64,000 nucleotides of DNA from Conoideocrella luteorostrata (taxonomy: Eukaryota; Ascomycota; Sordariomycetes; Hypocreales; Clavicipitaceae), in assembly GCA_032433595.1 (NCBI GenBank), contig JASWJB010000256.1, positions 1 to 64,000 on the forward strand, in the 5' to 3' direction. Made by a program: the position numbers and the translations under genes. Below, in pieces: positions 35,099 to 45,588 of this stretch; position 1 is the stretch's first letter, and each line of letters opens with the position of its first letter. The notes beneath the pieces were generated by a model that had not been told where the DNA came from, did no database searches, and saw only the letters and a program-made list of their open reading frames with translations.

Positions 35099-35981
35099 TC
35101 ATCTTAGATCACCGTTCGAGTCCCCGTACTCTTCATCACTGCTGCTGTCACTTGCTGATGATGGCGAGCTACAAGCTTCCTCGCTATCTTCTGCCTCGGC
35201 ATTCTCTTCGGCTGCCCCGTGATGGGGTGTGTCGGCGCTGTTGACGTTTCTTGAGTTTAGAGCTGTTTCTTCTGGCAATAGCAGACAAGCGCCCATCATT
35301 GATTTCTTTTCCTTTTTGGACTCATCGCCTCTGACGGCAGAGACCGGCCTGTCCGCTGGAGGGCCCGCTCCTCTAGCATCGTCAAATTCGTATCCAATCA
35401 ACGTGTGAGTATTGTTCAAGTATGTTGCTCGCTTGACATATCAACAGTCACAGTAGATGTCATGGTCACCGCTGTTGCCGATTCTGTAACTTGACGTATA
35501 CGGCGCGTCTTGGTAGCACGGATCGCAAAGCAAATTGTCATCTCGTCCGTCCAGACGGACCATGCCGCTGTAGATCATATAGACCACCTTCTGCTAGGCA
35601 CTCGAGTCCATTGGTATCGGCTGGTGCTTTGACGCCATATAGCCACCAACTCTTTGGCGAGAACAGTTCTGACAAATGTCAAATGAGCCACTGTCGCAGG
35701 TTCCGCAGCGTCAGAATGAACCTTTGATGGGGCCATTGCATCTGTTATAGAGAAGGGTTTTGGTGTTCGGCCTTAACGACCGGTTTGGGCAGATTTATAG
35801 CAGTCTTGAAGTTGACGGGAGGTTGGCTGGAGATTGGAGCCGGTGCAATGTGCTGGGCTACGGGACCGCCATATGTGCCTGAGGGCTCTTATTGCGTTCG
35901 ACCAGTGGCTTGTTTCAAGTAGTACCATCTTTGAGTTTGCCCATTGAGAAGATCCTGCCATCCTGGAGGCGGTGGAGGCAC
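35099..35981 (-). pseudogene. WW-domain / zinc-finger protein, broken
   Basis: Reading the minus strand from 35981 gives VPPPPPGWQDLLNGQTQ, then RWYYLKQATGRTQ, a WW domain with its first Trp and aromatic core. The second signature Trp is replaced by a stop (TAA at 35891-35889, before EPSGTYGG). Further on, in another frame, comes a ZZ-like zinc-finger piece (CGTCDSGSFDICQNCSRQ, near 35705-35660). A third frame continues with LLCDPCYQDAP, a run ending IYCDC, a TGA, and then 115 codons of Ser/Asp/Glu-rich tail ending at 35099. WW plus ZZ-type finger proteins are a known fungal architecture. No intact start was found. Frame changes may hide introns, but two stops inside domain-level homology argue for a dead gene. 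Confidence 0.62.
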
Positions 35982-38666
35982 TTAGCTTTGAAGTTGTCGA
36001 GAAAAGAAGTCGGGGTAGGCGGCCTAAGTCGGAGCCGGGATATCATAGATTTGTAGTGCTGAAAATCCAGGGGTTAGGATGAAAAAGAGTTGGCATGAAC
36101 GAATCATGGGAAACTACACTTACGAGAATAGACGTGGCCCTCTTTATTCCCTGTCCCATGCTTGCGAACCTTGTCCCCACCTTCTGAGCAAGACTGTGTA
36201 GTAGCGGCATGATGGGATGTTTGCAGCCTGCAAGGACGCTGGGCTTACGTAAAAAAAAAACAGAGTGGTGTTAGAGGGAATTTTACGTTAGATATAACAG
36301 CGCTAGGACACCGTTTAAAACAATACAAAGAGCACGGTGCTGTCGAAGCGGGCGAAGCTCTCTTTGTGTTCATTTTGCAGCAGATCCCCTGGCTCTTTAT
36401 TTAGTTAAGCCGATCCTGGAATCGGTAAGAAGCGCCGATAAATCCTTCATAGGGCGGGGAGCCGAAGATCTTTTGTCTTGTTTCTCTCGTCCATGCTGCT
36501 GCTGATAGGGCGGAGAAGATTCGATATGGGTTACGAGATTGGGAACTGGGGCTGAGCGAGAGAGGCTGCCGGAGATGTCGGCGGTCGACTACTGCCATTG
36601 GAGGACAGAGCGCGGATGGACTTAATGAGGTTGGTTCTTGTTGAACCAACTATGGCGCTGCGGTGCCACGATCAACGGAAACTAGGCTGGTGCGGTTGCT
36701 ATGACCCATCGTTGGATAGCATTACGATTACTCTGAAGCGTTTCCCAGCGCCAACCAACCACGTTATGAATATTCAAAAAAGGCATCGTGACGAGGCCGT
36801 CAAACTCTCCGCATGGGACCGCTCTCCATTCAGTGCTGATTGCCAGCTGGCTCGCCTATATTTGCCCGTAAGGGACAAGCCCCCTCGTCTCGGTCTGGCT
36901 GACCAGTCGTCACAAGCAGGACCGAAAAATGCACGTAACCGCTGGATTCACGATCAAGTGTTATTATTAATGGGGTCAGAGGTAGTTTGTTAAGTACCTG
37001 TTCATGTTGTTTGCTACCTTGATTGCAGAGTTCACGGTTACTGATGTCTCGCTGGCACGAGTAGCATGCTAGCCTGGTGAGCTACTGCACGAGGAAAATG
37101 GAAGCGGGAGTGTATCTTGAACGATCGATTGTGGATTGTGCAATGCCGTTACGGCTGTGCAATAGCCTTCATGTTTGAAAGAAGCGTAGAAAGAGGCCTC
37201 TTGTCATGCGTGCTCATGACCCTTAAATATGCTCATACTTCTTGACAACACTGCTTCAAGAGTCGTTTACATCATTTTCATGTCTGTTCGCCAGACCCGC
37301 AAGAAATGATCAGTGTTTGCTGCAAAATCGGGACACGTGGCCCTGCTCGGGTTCTTTGTCCTCAACCTGAGCGGTGCTGGGCTGGAGGTTGAGCATCGTC
37401 GCCAAGCCAGGCAACTCAGCGTCCGGCTTTACAACTGACATGGAGCCTCATGTTTCTTGATCCGCGTCTCAACGGACAGCATATATGTCGCTTCAATGTT
37501 ATGAGTTAGTCTGTGCTAGATAGCCACAGCAGCCATGGTGAGAGACTTTGGTAGCTACCAGCAGGGGGGACGTGCTTCGTACCATGCTTGCGTTGAGGGC
37601 CCTTTGGGTCGCGCTGATTGGACTTCTTTCTTCCCAACTGGCTGCGTGATGGCAGCTGAGTCTCCTAGGAATTGTATTTTCCAAAATTTTAACATTCTAG
37701 CTACGTATACGGTGAGTGTGATAATGTATGTAGGAACTTTGGCTGATTCTGCTGCTGCAGCCAGCAGATGCCATTGAACCCAGCCTGAAACAATGTATTC
37801 TCCGTTTGTCTAGCGCCAGAAAATAATCAAAATACGAAGAAACTCGTCGACTAATTTGTCTCCATTACGATAGACACTGGATAATCACTTCGTCATTTCA
37901 TTCAAAGAAGATACACGGAGGTGACCTGATAGTGAAGTGGCATAAAATTGTGTCGTTGTCACACTAACAGAGCGCGTCGGCATCCGCCATTTTGCCTAAT
38001 CTTGCGGGACAGGGGTTGCCTTAATTTCTCCACCGTTTCATACACGAGAGGCTTGAGTTGTGATTGGATACGCGGAAATTACATGCTAGTCTTAGGCAGC
38101 AAAGTGAAGTCTCCTCGTTGAATGCACATGCTGTGAAACAACCACCACTCTCACGCAAGATGTCTCGAGAGACAGTAAATATGGTTCTTTATGGTGAAGC
38201 CGATGAATTCCGCTTTGCCAATTGCTAAATAAGTTTGGATCTTTTAGAGGTTATTAGAGCGTGCGAGTTGTCATATCCTCCTCCCTTATCAGTCAAAATG
38301 TCGACGCTGGTTCCATCCAGGTTTGCGGTGTGGGTATCGAGTGGTAGCCAGACGATTCACTCTGTGAAATGCAGCTCGATAACAAGACAGTTCAGTAGCG
38401 ACCATTGATTCAGCCCGGCAACCAAAGCCTGTAATTGGTGGCACTAAGAAAGGAAGCAAACAAACAAGCAGGATTTTCTCAAAGCGGAGAACTGGTCTAG
38501 AATCTGATTTCCTTTTACCCCTTTTGTTCGATGCATTTTGATCTTTTCATCCATCAGTCCCAAGTCCAATGCACCAAATTCATCAGACCAATTAGGACAA
38601 CTGGGCGGTGGAACCTTTGAGAAGTAAATTCTCATTCATCTCGTCAATTCCAGATCTGCTTTCAGA
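35982..38666. other. Gene-poor stretch of about 2.7 kb
   Basis: No domain-bearing frame found on either strand. An A10 tract lies near 36250. The upstream part of the WW/zinc-finger relic could extend a little into this region. Longer open frames (for example 36598-36993) start with non-ATG codons and look random. Confidence 0.45.
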
Positions 38667-39823
38667 ATGAATCTTTTCATTTTTCTTCTCGGAGCCACTC
38701 AGCTCGTTTTTGCCGAATATACTATCATTCCTTGCGTTCAGGATTGTATCGAAACGGCCGGGCCTCGTGTTGGTTGCAACGATGGGGACCAGGAAGTTTT
38801 CATATGTGTTTGCAACAACCCAAGCTATGATACTGCGTTCGGTCTCGTTACTCAGTGCATGGATCAAAACAACTGTCGCCCCAATGACAATTATGATTGG
38901 AAAGTTATATACGATGAGCATTGCCGAGCTTTGTATAACTCTTATACCAAGACCTCCGAAGAGGGGACTCTTTCAACTGTGAGCCTGCCACGGGAGGTCT
39001 ATTTTTCCCCACCAGGTAGACATGCTGCCTCAACAGGCCATGAAGCGGATACCACTATCACTACCAAAACGATAGGAGCAACGTCATCAATGCATCCTAC
39101 CACATCTGTTACTCTAGGTCAAATTATTCAAACCAGCGTGTCGAGTCTCTCACCGAGACCAACCCCGCTCTCATCTCCTGGATCTCGAAAACATGACGGC
39201 GTGTCGAGTGTCTCTCCAACACCAACCCTGCTCTCATCTCCGGGATCTCGAAAAGATGACGGCGAGTCGAGTGTCTCTCCAACACCAAACCTGCTCCCAT
39301 CTCCGGGATCTCGAAATGATGATAGCATGAGTATGGTTGCCATGGCCGTCCTTTATGCTGTGATAGGCTTGGCTGTCATTCTCATCGTCCTTGTAGTCAT
39401 TTGGTTCTACATGCAGCGCCGTGGACTGCGGCGTGGACTGCGGGAAGAACTACCGGATGGCGGCCAGGCAATGACGCAAGAACAGAAAGGCCCGGGTCCA
39501 GGTCCGGACCCTGTTGTACCTGGATATTGCGAGTTGGCAAGTATGTACATCCCTAAGGCCCCGTAACTGGTGGTTATGGCGGGAGAATAAAGGAACTAAT
39601 GTCTAATTGAACAGCCTCCGAAGTAACGCCAATTGAGTTGGAGGCGATTGTTGCGTACGAACTGGATTCATCTACACAACCAGAACATATGAATGGGACG
39701 GGGCTGCAAAATATTCCTCGCGAATCTAATCCAAGGCCCAGGCAAACGAATGGGTCGTTAGAGTTTGAACTTCCCGGCACGGTTCCAGGAATGTTGCCGA
39801 ACGCATTTAGTCGCTCAACTTGA
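38667..39823 (+). CDS. CFEM-domain membrane protein
   Basis: Exons 38667-39540 and 39615-39823, 360 residues; the intron is GTATGT...GAACAG. A signal peptide (1-16, ending VFA) is followed by a CFEM-type module with eight cysteines at 23, 27, 37, 47, 49, 64, 70 and 86. A Ser/Thr/Pro stalk contains three 21-residue repeats (SSVSPTPTLLSSPGSRKDDG type). Next come one membrane helix (about 230-252, VLYAVIGLAVILIVLVVIWF), a basic stop-transfer RRGLRRGLR and a 100-residue cytosolic tail. CFEM proteins act in haem/iron capture, adhesion, or as receptors and effectors. The Asp usually needed for haem binding is not obvious, so a receptor-like or wall role is as likely. Confidence 0.85.
39138..39326 (+). 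repeat. 63-bp coding minisatellite, three units
   Basis: Three direct 63-base units (starting 39138, 39201, 39264) encode the 21-residue stalk repeats of the CFEM protein. Units 2 and 3 are most alike, suggesting recent unit duplication. Confidence 0.85.
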
Positions 39824-40609
39824 GTCAGAAAAGATGTAATTCTTGGCTCAGATGCGTGAGTTTCTGAAGTCTTGATGTATTAATAGGATAGGTGATGATC
39901 CTTATAGCCTCTTGATGAGGAGCGGGGGAGTCTGGAATTCAATCCCAGTTAATGGCCTGTATCACTAGAAGTAATCAGCCGATAGCTTAGCTACGAGCCT
40001 CCCTAGATTGTGTTAAAATAGAAAGAAATCAAAATCAAAAATCCTATTCTTCACCTCCAGATATGGTTAATTACAGAATAAAATTAGTATTTGCTACGGA
40101 AGTAAACGCGAATATGCACGTATGCCGAATAGTTCTGCGTGGCCGTGCGTCGGAACACGTGGAATGAAAGCAATAAGGGTAGTGATATTTTAATACAAAG
40201 AGGCCGCCGGCCACGATGCAAGCTGGAGAGGCAACTCAGGGGTTTACCCTGGAGTATGAGTCTGCCGCACGACCGGTGAATCAGTGGCCTCAACACTTGT
40301 TGCGTGGAATGTAAGCCCTCATTGCGGATAGTGGAAAGCAGTTCAGCAGGCCTACACTTTTGCTCCAGTGGTCGCGCGCTTAATTATTCCAACAGCACCA
40401 CGTCGATCGGCGTACTGTTTCGTGCGGCAAACTCGCACCCCGGATTCAAAATTTCACAGTTGCTATGGGAAGAGTCAAGACAAGACAAAGGTATCTCGTT
40501 TCTATCGGTTCCACGATTATTCAAAATAAGATGCTCCTATTTGAGTGTTGTTATATTATATCCAACGTTTGTTCCCGAAGTCCCATAGCAGCAGGCTCGT
40601 GCGCACTAC
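39824..40609. other. 3' spacer containing an LTR-like element
   Basis: Apart from the ~97 bp repeat at 40298-40394 no gene is seen. Confidence 0.45.
40298..40394 (-). repeat. LTR-like dispersed repeat, copy 1
   Basis: On the minus strand it reads TGTTGGAATAATTAA ... GCAACA, starting TG and ending CA with a short terminal inverted repeat TGTTG/CAACA. Copy 2 at 47076-47171 lies in the opposite orientation and shares blocks TGTTGGAATAATTAA, GGAGCAAAAG, TAGGCC and GCAACA. This fits a solo LTR or miniature element. No matching target-site duplication was visible. Confidence 0.6.
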
Positions 40610-42081
40610 TCAGGCCAATTCTGACAAGTCCTGATCAATTAAGAGACACAGCTTTTTAACAAACGATCTTTCGCTACGATCTCCCAGCCCCAAAGCACCC
40701 GATTGCCAAGTTACCGTGTAGACCAAAGCGCCGCCTTTGACACTTACGAGGTTGAACGCCAGGGGAGGACCAACAACGTCCCCGGGCTGCGCAAATGCCA
40801 TGGCGGTAATTCTTGCTCCGGATTCTGGGTAAATTTTTTTGCAAGGTTCGTCGAAGACACCTACATTACTCAGCTCAAATGAAAACCCTTTCCGCTGTCC
40901 GAGCTTGCTGCAAGTCCAGCTCCTGATGCTCCTCAAATATCTGAGTAAGCCAATTACTTGGTCTTGTAGTTCCATGGATGACGCGGCGAGTGCGTGAGTG
41001 GAAGAAGCGACAGCCGCCCAATCGTCTTCAGAGAAACCACTGCTGGTATCTTGCCGATGATACATCGTGTAACAGCCGGACATTACGTTCCCTCCCTCAT
41101 TGCTGGACCTGCCGACTGACCGACGCATATTGACTGCTGTCTGACAAACAAAATTTGTCACATCAGGATCCGTCAAGGCTCTGCTGAACGCTCGCGCGAT
41201 GATTCGCTGAAACAATCCCGTGAACTTGGCAGCATGCTCCCTCGATACGCGAAGAGCATTTGCTAGTGAGGGTGCATCGACTTCCTGTAGAACGAGTTCA
41301 CTGCGCGCCATCGCTGGGTCATACGAGTTCTCAGAGCCGGTCCAAGTACCCGAGTCAGCAGAGGAATAGGAATGCAGGCCTAGGAATTTCGAAACAAAAG
41401 ATGGCAAAGCGACCGATGCAAGTGGCGACAAGAGAAACGACCATGAAATCGGGAGATTCTGAGGCGTATCGAATGGATCCGGGATAGAGCGTATAGAGAT
41501 GTTGACCACTTGCTGCACTGGTAGCGTGGATATTCTCCTGGTTCGACATGAGCGCAGAAAACTGTGGTGGAATGCGAGTCCTGCTGTGCCATCTCCAATC
41601 GTATGAGAGAACGAGAAAGCAACGAAGCATCCCTTTTCAAGAGGAAGGATAATTATTTTCCACGGTGGAATACCGCGCTGGAAAGGAGAGTCCACATTTT
41701 GCTGCAGCAGGGATTCCACAGCAACCATTGAGTCATTTGCATGAGCATTCTCGGCAATCATGATGTGTTCCGACAGGTTGATTCTTGGAACATGCTGATA
41801 AAATGACTTGTCGGTGTGCATGTCACCCACTGCCACAGACAGAAACGGATGATCCGAGATGCATTGGTGAAGCGGAGCAAAGAAAGAAGACGCTGAACGA
41901 GTGTCAAAAGAGTCGCTGAGCTCGTATATAGCTCCTATGATCACAGCGTGGTAGAAGCCAAGATCCTCGCGGCTGATGGTGCGTTGCTCGTTCGGGCCTG
42001 TCGAGGTTAACAAGGGGGATCGGTGGGAGGATGCATGAGCTTCTCACTTGCATATCGCAGAAATCCAGATTCAGTGGCCAT
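40610..42081 (-). CDS. Alcohol O-acetyltransferase (Atf-like, condensation-fold)
   Basis: Minus strand, exons 42081-42048 and 41997-40610, 473 residues. A 50-base intron (GTGAGA...CGACAG) supplies the N-terminus MATESGFLRYASPNEQRTIS, then REDLGFY, the pattern of the alcohol acetyltransferase family. The catalytic HxxxD is in SFSHTIGDG (His143, Asp147). The late region has FELSNVGVFDE and a NLVSVKGGALVYTVTW strand, as expected of the fold. The enzyme would transfer acetyl or another acyl from CoA to a hydroxyl, either on small alcohols or on a specialised metabolite. It is divergent from a Zn2Cys6 regulator 393 bases away, which suggests pathway-specific control, and lies near tyrosinase and P450 relics. 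Confidence 0.88.
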
Positions 42082-42474
42082 GGTTTTCCCAGCGACCTAT
42101 GAATACGATTGGCAGATTTTTGCAGAATGTAGATGAAAGAACATAATTTCAATGTCAAAAATGACGGTCATTGACCAGACTTTATTAATAAAAAAAATGT
42201 ACGGAGTATGGAGTATACATGCACTTGCGACGAGACGAGGCCAACGCGTTTGTGGGACCGGCGAGATCTTGCCCTTTTCGGCATGGTTCATGTGGATATT
42301 CCAGGGGCGGCTAGCCAAAATTATCCGTTCACATCACTGCCTGGCTGGGCTCATTCTTCTCTTGAACTTTACACATTCAATCACGCTCAGTGTACTCCGT
42401 ACCGTACAGCAAGATCAGCCTTTCGGATTTACGTAACATGTCGCTGCTACGATTCATATCTGATCCGGAATCTC
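42082..42474. promoter_or_regulatory. Divergent promoter of acetyltransferase and Zn2Cys6 regulator
   Basis: A 393-base bidirectional promoter region. It contains TACGGAGTA at 42200-42208 and its complement TACTCCGTA at 42393-42401, an inverted pair about 190 bases apart. No paired CGG-type site that would identify the regulator's own target was certain. Confidence 0.55.
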
Positions 42475-44094
42475 ATGGCTGGCGTCTTCTTTCCCGGCGA
42501 TGGTGTAGGTGAAGAAGGGTCGTCAGAATTGCCCGATCCAGCTCCGTGCATCAGCGCTGGCAAGGCTTGCCCTCCGACGGGTGCTCGTCGCATCGCATGT
42601 GAGCAGTGCCACAAAGCCAAGGAAAAATGCGAATTTTTTTCCAATCAGAAATCGTGTTTCAGATGTCTCCGACTGCAGAAGACCTGCCGGTCGAGGCTGA
42701 AGGCTCGCATGGGCCGTCGGCCAGTCGCTCCGGCATTCCCTTATGGTGCTCATGCGATCATCAATCTTGCACCTAGAGCTCGGCGTCATAAATCGCAAGA
42801 CCAGAGCTCAAATTTCGTGGAACTAGAATTGTCTGACACATATTCTGCTTCTTCCTACACGGTAGCAGGAGAATGTGTTCCTAAACCACGCATATTTGGA
42901 CCGAGTTGGATGGAGGAGCTCCACGATACTGATATCTTTGCGCAACTTCTCGTCGGAAACAAGACTGTAAGAACTATTTTTGCTAACGAAGAAGGATTTT
43001 TCAATGCACATCGCAGATTCATGCTAGGAAAAAGTTTCACTGCGGACTTTTACAGCGCAGCTCTTCTTGTGTTTCGTCACTCGCCATACATCTTGACTGA
43101 CGGATACTGTGCTCTGGTCGGCTCACTCGCGACGGCTTGTCAGAACCGAGAAACAGAAGAGCTTTATCATCTAGGCTTAGTCAGTGGCGCCAGATGCCTT
43201 CGATACCTAACGACGATAACGCCGTCTGTAGCAAAGCTAGGGCATGCCGCAGTTGTCATCACGCTAGGGCAGATCTTACTTGCCTACAATGCATTACTAC
43301 CCCGAGGCTTCTCAACGCGGACCATCACTCGCGGTACGTTGTCGAGTATCCGAGGTTGGTACCCACTGTTGCATCAGCGGCAAGAACTGGATGCTATCAC
43401 CATCGCACCGGTGCTTGTTGACACAGTCGACTGTTTAATCCGGCGGGACATGCCGGTGTTGCGATTTCCGAGCACCGGTCGATGCATCGTTGATAGATTT
43501 GCGGGTATCGCTTCGTCCCTACTCCCACTTCTATATGACTTGTGTGAATGTAGTTACCAAATGAAGCACATGAACCCTACCATACAGTCTATTTCTTCAG
43601 ATCATAATGGTGCCATATGGGACCGTTACTCGGAAATTGAACAAAAAATAGCAGCGTGGAAACCTACAATTCCCCCAGACTTCTTCGCCAAATATACTGC
43701 TTCTGAAGTTGCTATTATGTTGGCTAATGCTACATCTTATCGACTGGCATCGCTTCTCATAATCCACCGCCTACGGTTTCCTCTTGGATACGGAGATGAT
43801 ACTGCTTCTCGCTATGCGGAGGCTATATTGGAGGAATTATCTCCTACCAAAGTATGGCCATGCAATGGAGCTACGGGCTTAGGCTTTGACTTCCCACTTA
43901 TGGTGGCGATGATAGAAGTCCCAAGTGCTGGAAAGGAAACCTTCATAGCTTTTAATGCAATAAGGCTTATGGAACGGCAGTCCAAGGACATCTTGAAGCT
44001 TGTAGAGAGAATATCGAAAGCAAGAGAGTCTGGGTATAGCGGATTATGGTTTGATTTTGTCGACGAGTGGTTTTCTGGAGATATATTACCGTAG
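42475..44094 (+). CDS. Zn2Cys6 transcription factor
   Basis: Single exon, 539 residues from the ATG at 42475 (MAGVFFPGDG). The open frame extends upstream to 42208, but that extension looks non-coding and would invade the promoter. The DNA-binding domain has cysteines at 42, 45, 52, 61, 64 and 71 (C-x2-C-x6-C-x8-C-x2-C-x6-C), followed by a basic linker (RSRLKARMGRRP). The remainder resembles the helical regulatory region of fungal C6 proteins (FFNAHRRFMLGKSFTADFY; the IRGWYPLLHQRQELD segment). It is likely a nuclear activator of the adjacent acetyltransferase and perhaps formerly of the broken tyrosinase and P450 genes. Confidence 0.9.
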   Translation: MAGVFFPGDGVGEEGSSELPDPAPCISAGKACPPTGARRIACEQCHKAKEKCEFFSNQKSCFRCLRLQKTCRSRLKARMGRRPVAPAFPYGAHAIINLAPRARRHKSQDQSSNFVELELSDTYSASSYTVAGECVPKPRIFGPSWMEELHDTDIFAQLLVGNKTVRTIFANEEGFFNAHRRFMLGKSFTADFYSAALLVFRHSPYILTDGYCALVGSLATACQNRETEELYHLGLVSGARCLRYLTTITPSVAKLGHAAVVITLGQILLAYNALLPRGFSTRTITRGTLSSIRGWYPLLHQRQELDAITIAPVLVDTVDCLIRRDMPVLRFPSTGRCIVDRFAGIASSLLPLLYDLCECSYQMKHMNPTIQSISSDHNGAIWDRYSEIEQKIAAWKPTIPPDFFAKYTASEVAIMLANATSYRLASLLIIHRLRFPLGYGDDTASRYAEAILEELSPTKVWPCNGATGLGFDFPLMVAMIEVPSAGKETFIAFNAIRLMERQSKDILKLVERISKARESGYSGLWFDFVDEWFSGDILP

Positions 44095-45588
44095 TAAACC
44101 ATTTGAGAGGCGAGCGTATTCTTTGCAGCACATTAGCCAACTTCGGTCTTGGTGATCATCACCGCGATATCTTTGTACGGCGAAGACATGTTGATTCCGG
44201 CAGCCACAGCCTTTCAAAGGTGCATCATTCTTCCTCGGCGTCCCCAGCTCGCACGTACATTACAGGTGCTATGCTCACTGTGTAGCCGCATAAGATGTCC
44301 GACTTGTATGAGGACTATATTCAGACAGTGCTTCCCCGACTTGCTTCTGTAATTGGTGGCCCGGGCTTTTGATATAACAAGCTAGTAAACTGTACAGTAA
44401 GTCATTCTCAAGACTTTAATGATCACCGATGTACGGAGTATGAGGAAGAAGGTTTATAACCAGGGCATACCCAATGATTTGAACGTCTCGGCGATATCCG
44501 GCGCGTAGTGCTGTGGATCGTGGCGGACCGAGAACGTCTGTGATGCCGATTCATTCCAATTGGCGTTACATCGAGCCACATCTTAGTCTTTCCGTCTGAT
44601 GAATGCAAAGTCGACTGCGGCCGCTTATGGACGGCAACATGGGTACCTAAACGGGTACCTTCTGGCCCCGACACGCACCGCAGGAGGGCAAAAGTGGTGC
44701 GGGGAACAGCGCTGGGCCATGAGTCGTAATTTGGTGCCTTTAAGAGCTCTCGGGTGCTCTTGTAAGTTTGCTGCGGCGCTGTTGGGTGTCGCCTGGCTGT
44801 CGTGTCGGTGCTGTCTTGTGTCTTCCCGCTGAAGTACACTAGGTTTACTCGCATTCCGTCACCGCTACGCAGTCTGTCATATCGGGCGCGCTTCGCTTTT
44901 AGTGTAGACCGAGCCTTTGTTGTTGCAGCCGACTAGTTCATTAAAGCGGTGACTGACACAAGTCTTGGGTACCATTTTCGTATAACAAGCCGCAAAAAGA
45001 AGTCCAGTGATCTTTATACGATACGTAGCTCAGCTTGATGAGTATTTGAATAGCCTACCCCTTCAAGTCTCCAACTCGATGTCATAACGGTTTTCTCAAG
45101 AATCTTTCATCGTATATTATTATAATTATGCGAGAAATTTTGTCACACGTAATAGCACAACAAGGCGTTATATGCGTATGTGTGGAATTGCGAGAAATCT
45201 TGTTGGAATCAATTCCTTTGGATCATGAATATTTCTATTGTTCTATATGCTAGCAAACACGTTATTTTGGCTTGCAATGGAAGAGCTTAAAAAAATAGTC
45301 TCAAGCCACGATGCGAGACAATAGACAACAATAAGAGGTGCTAAGAGATTAGCTCAAGCCACCAAATCCTGCCACATCAGAATAAATAGGAGTAATAAAA
45401 AACTACTGAATTTAATGAATTCAGCTAGGTCTGGTGGAATGCCTAGATGAACGGCATCTAGAGAGTGATTTCAGGTGTAAATAGTTGTCAAATTCCTCGT
45501 CAAATTAGATAGAAATCAAGGACATCTTTCCGCTGCGCGCATCAGAACTCCATAGTTGCTCACATCGTGACAAATTTATTGTACAACA
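44095..45588. other. Gene-poor spacer, AT-rich toward the tyrosinase relic
   Basis: One TACGGAGTA word at 44432-44440. The part 45000-45550 is strongly AT-rich. No gene seen. Confidence 0.45.

Noticed and set aside
35491..35727. Plus-strand open frame of 78 codons
   Set aside because: It is antisense to the WW/zinc-finger relic, whose minus-strand reading has real domain resemblance.
36598..36993. Open frame of 131 codons
   Set aside because: Starts with TTG and has no recognisable features.
42208..42474. N-terminal extension of the Zn2Cys6 protein by 89 residues
   Set aside because: The extension has no family similarity, contains odd Cys/Tyr composition and would occupy most of the divergent promoter; the internal ATG at 42475 gives a normal short N-terminus.
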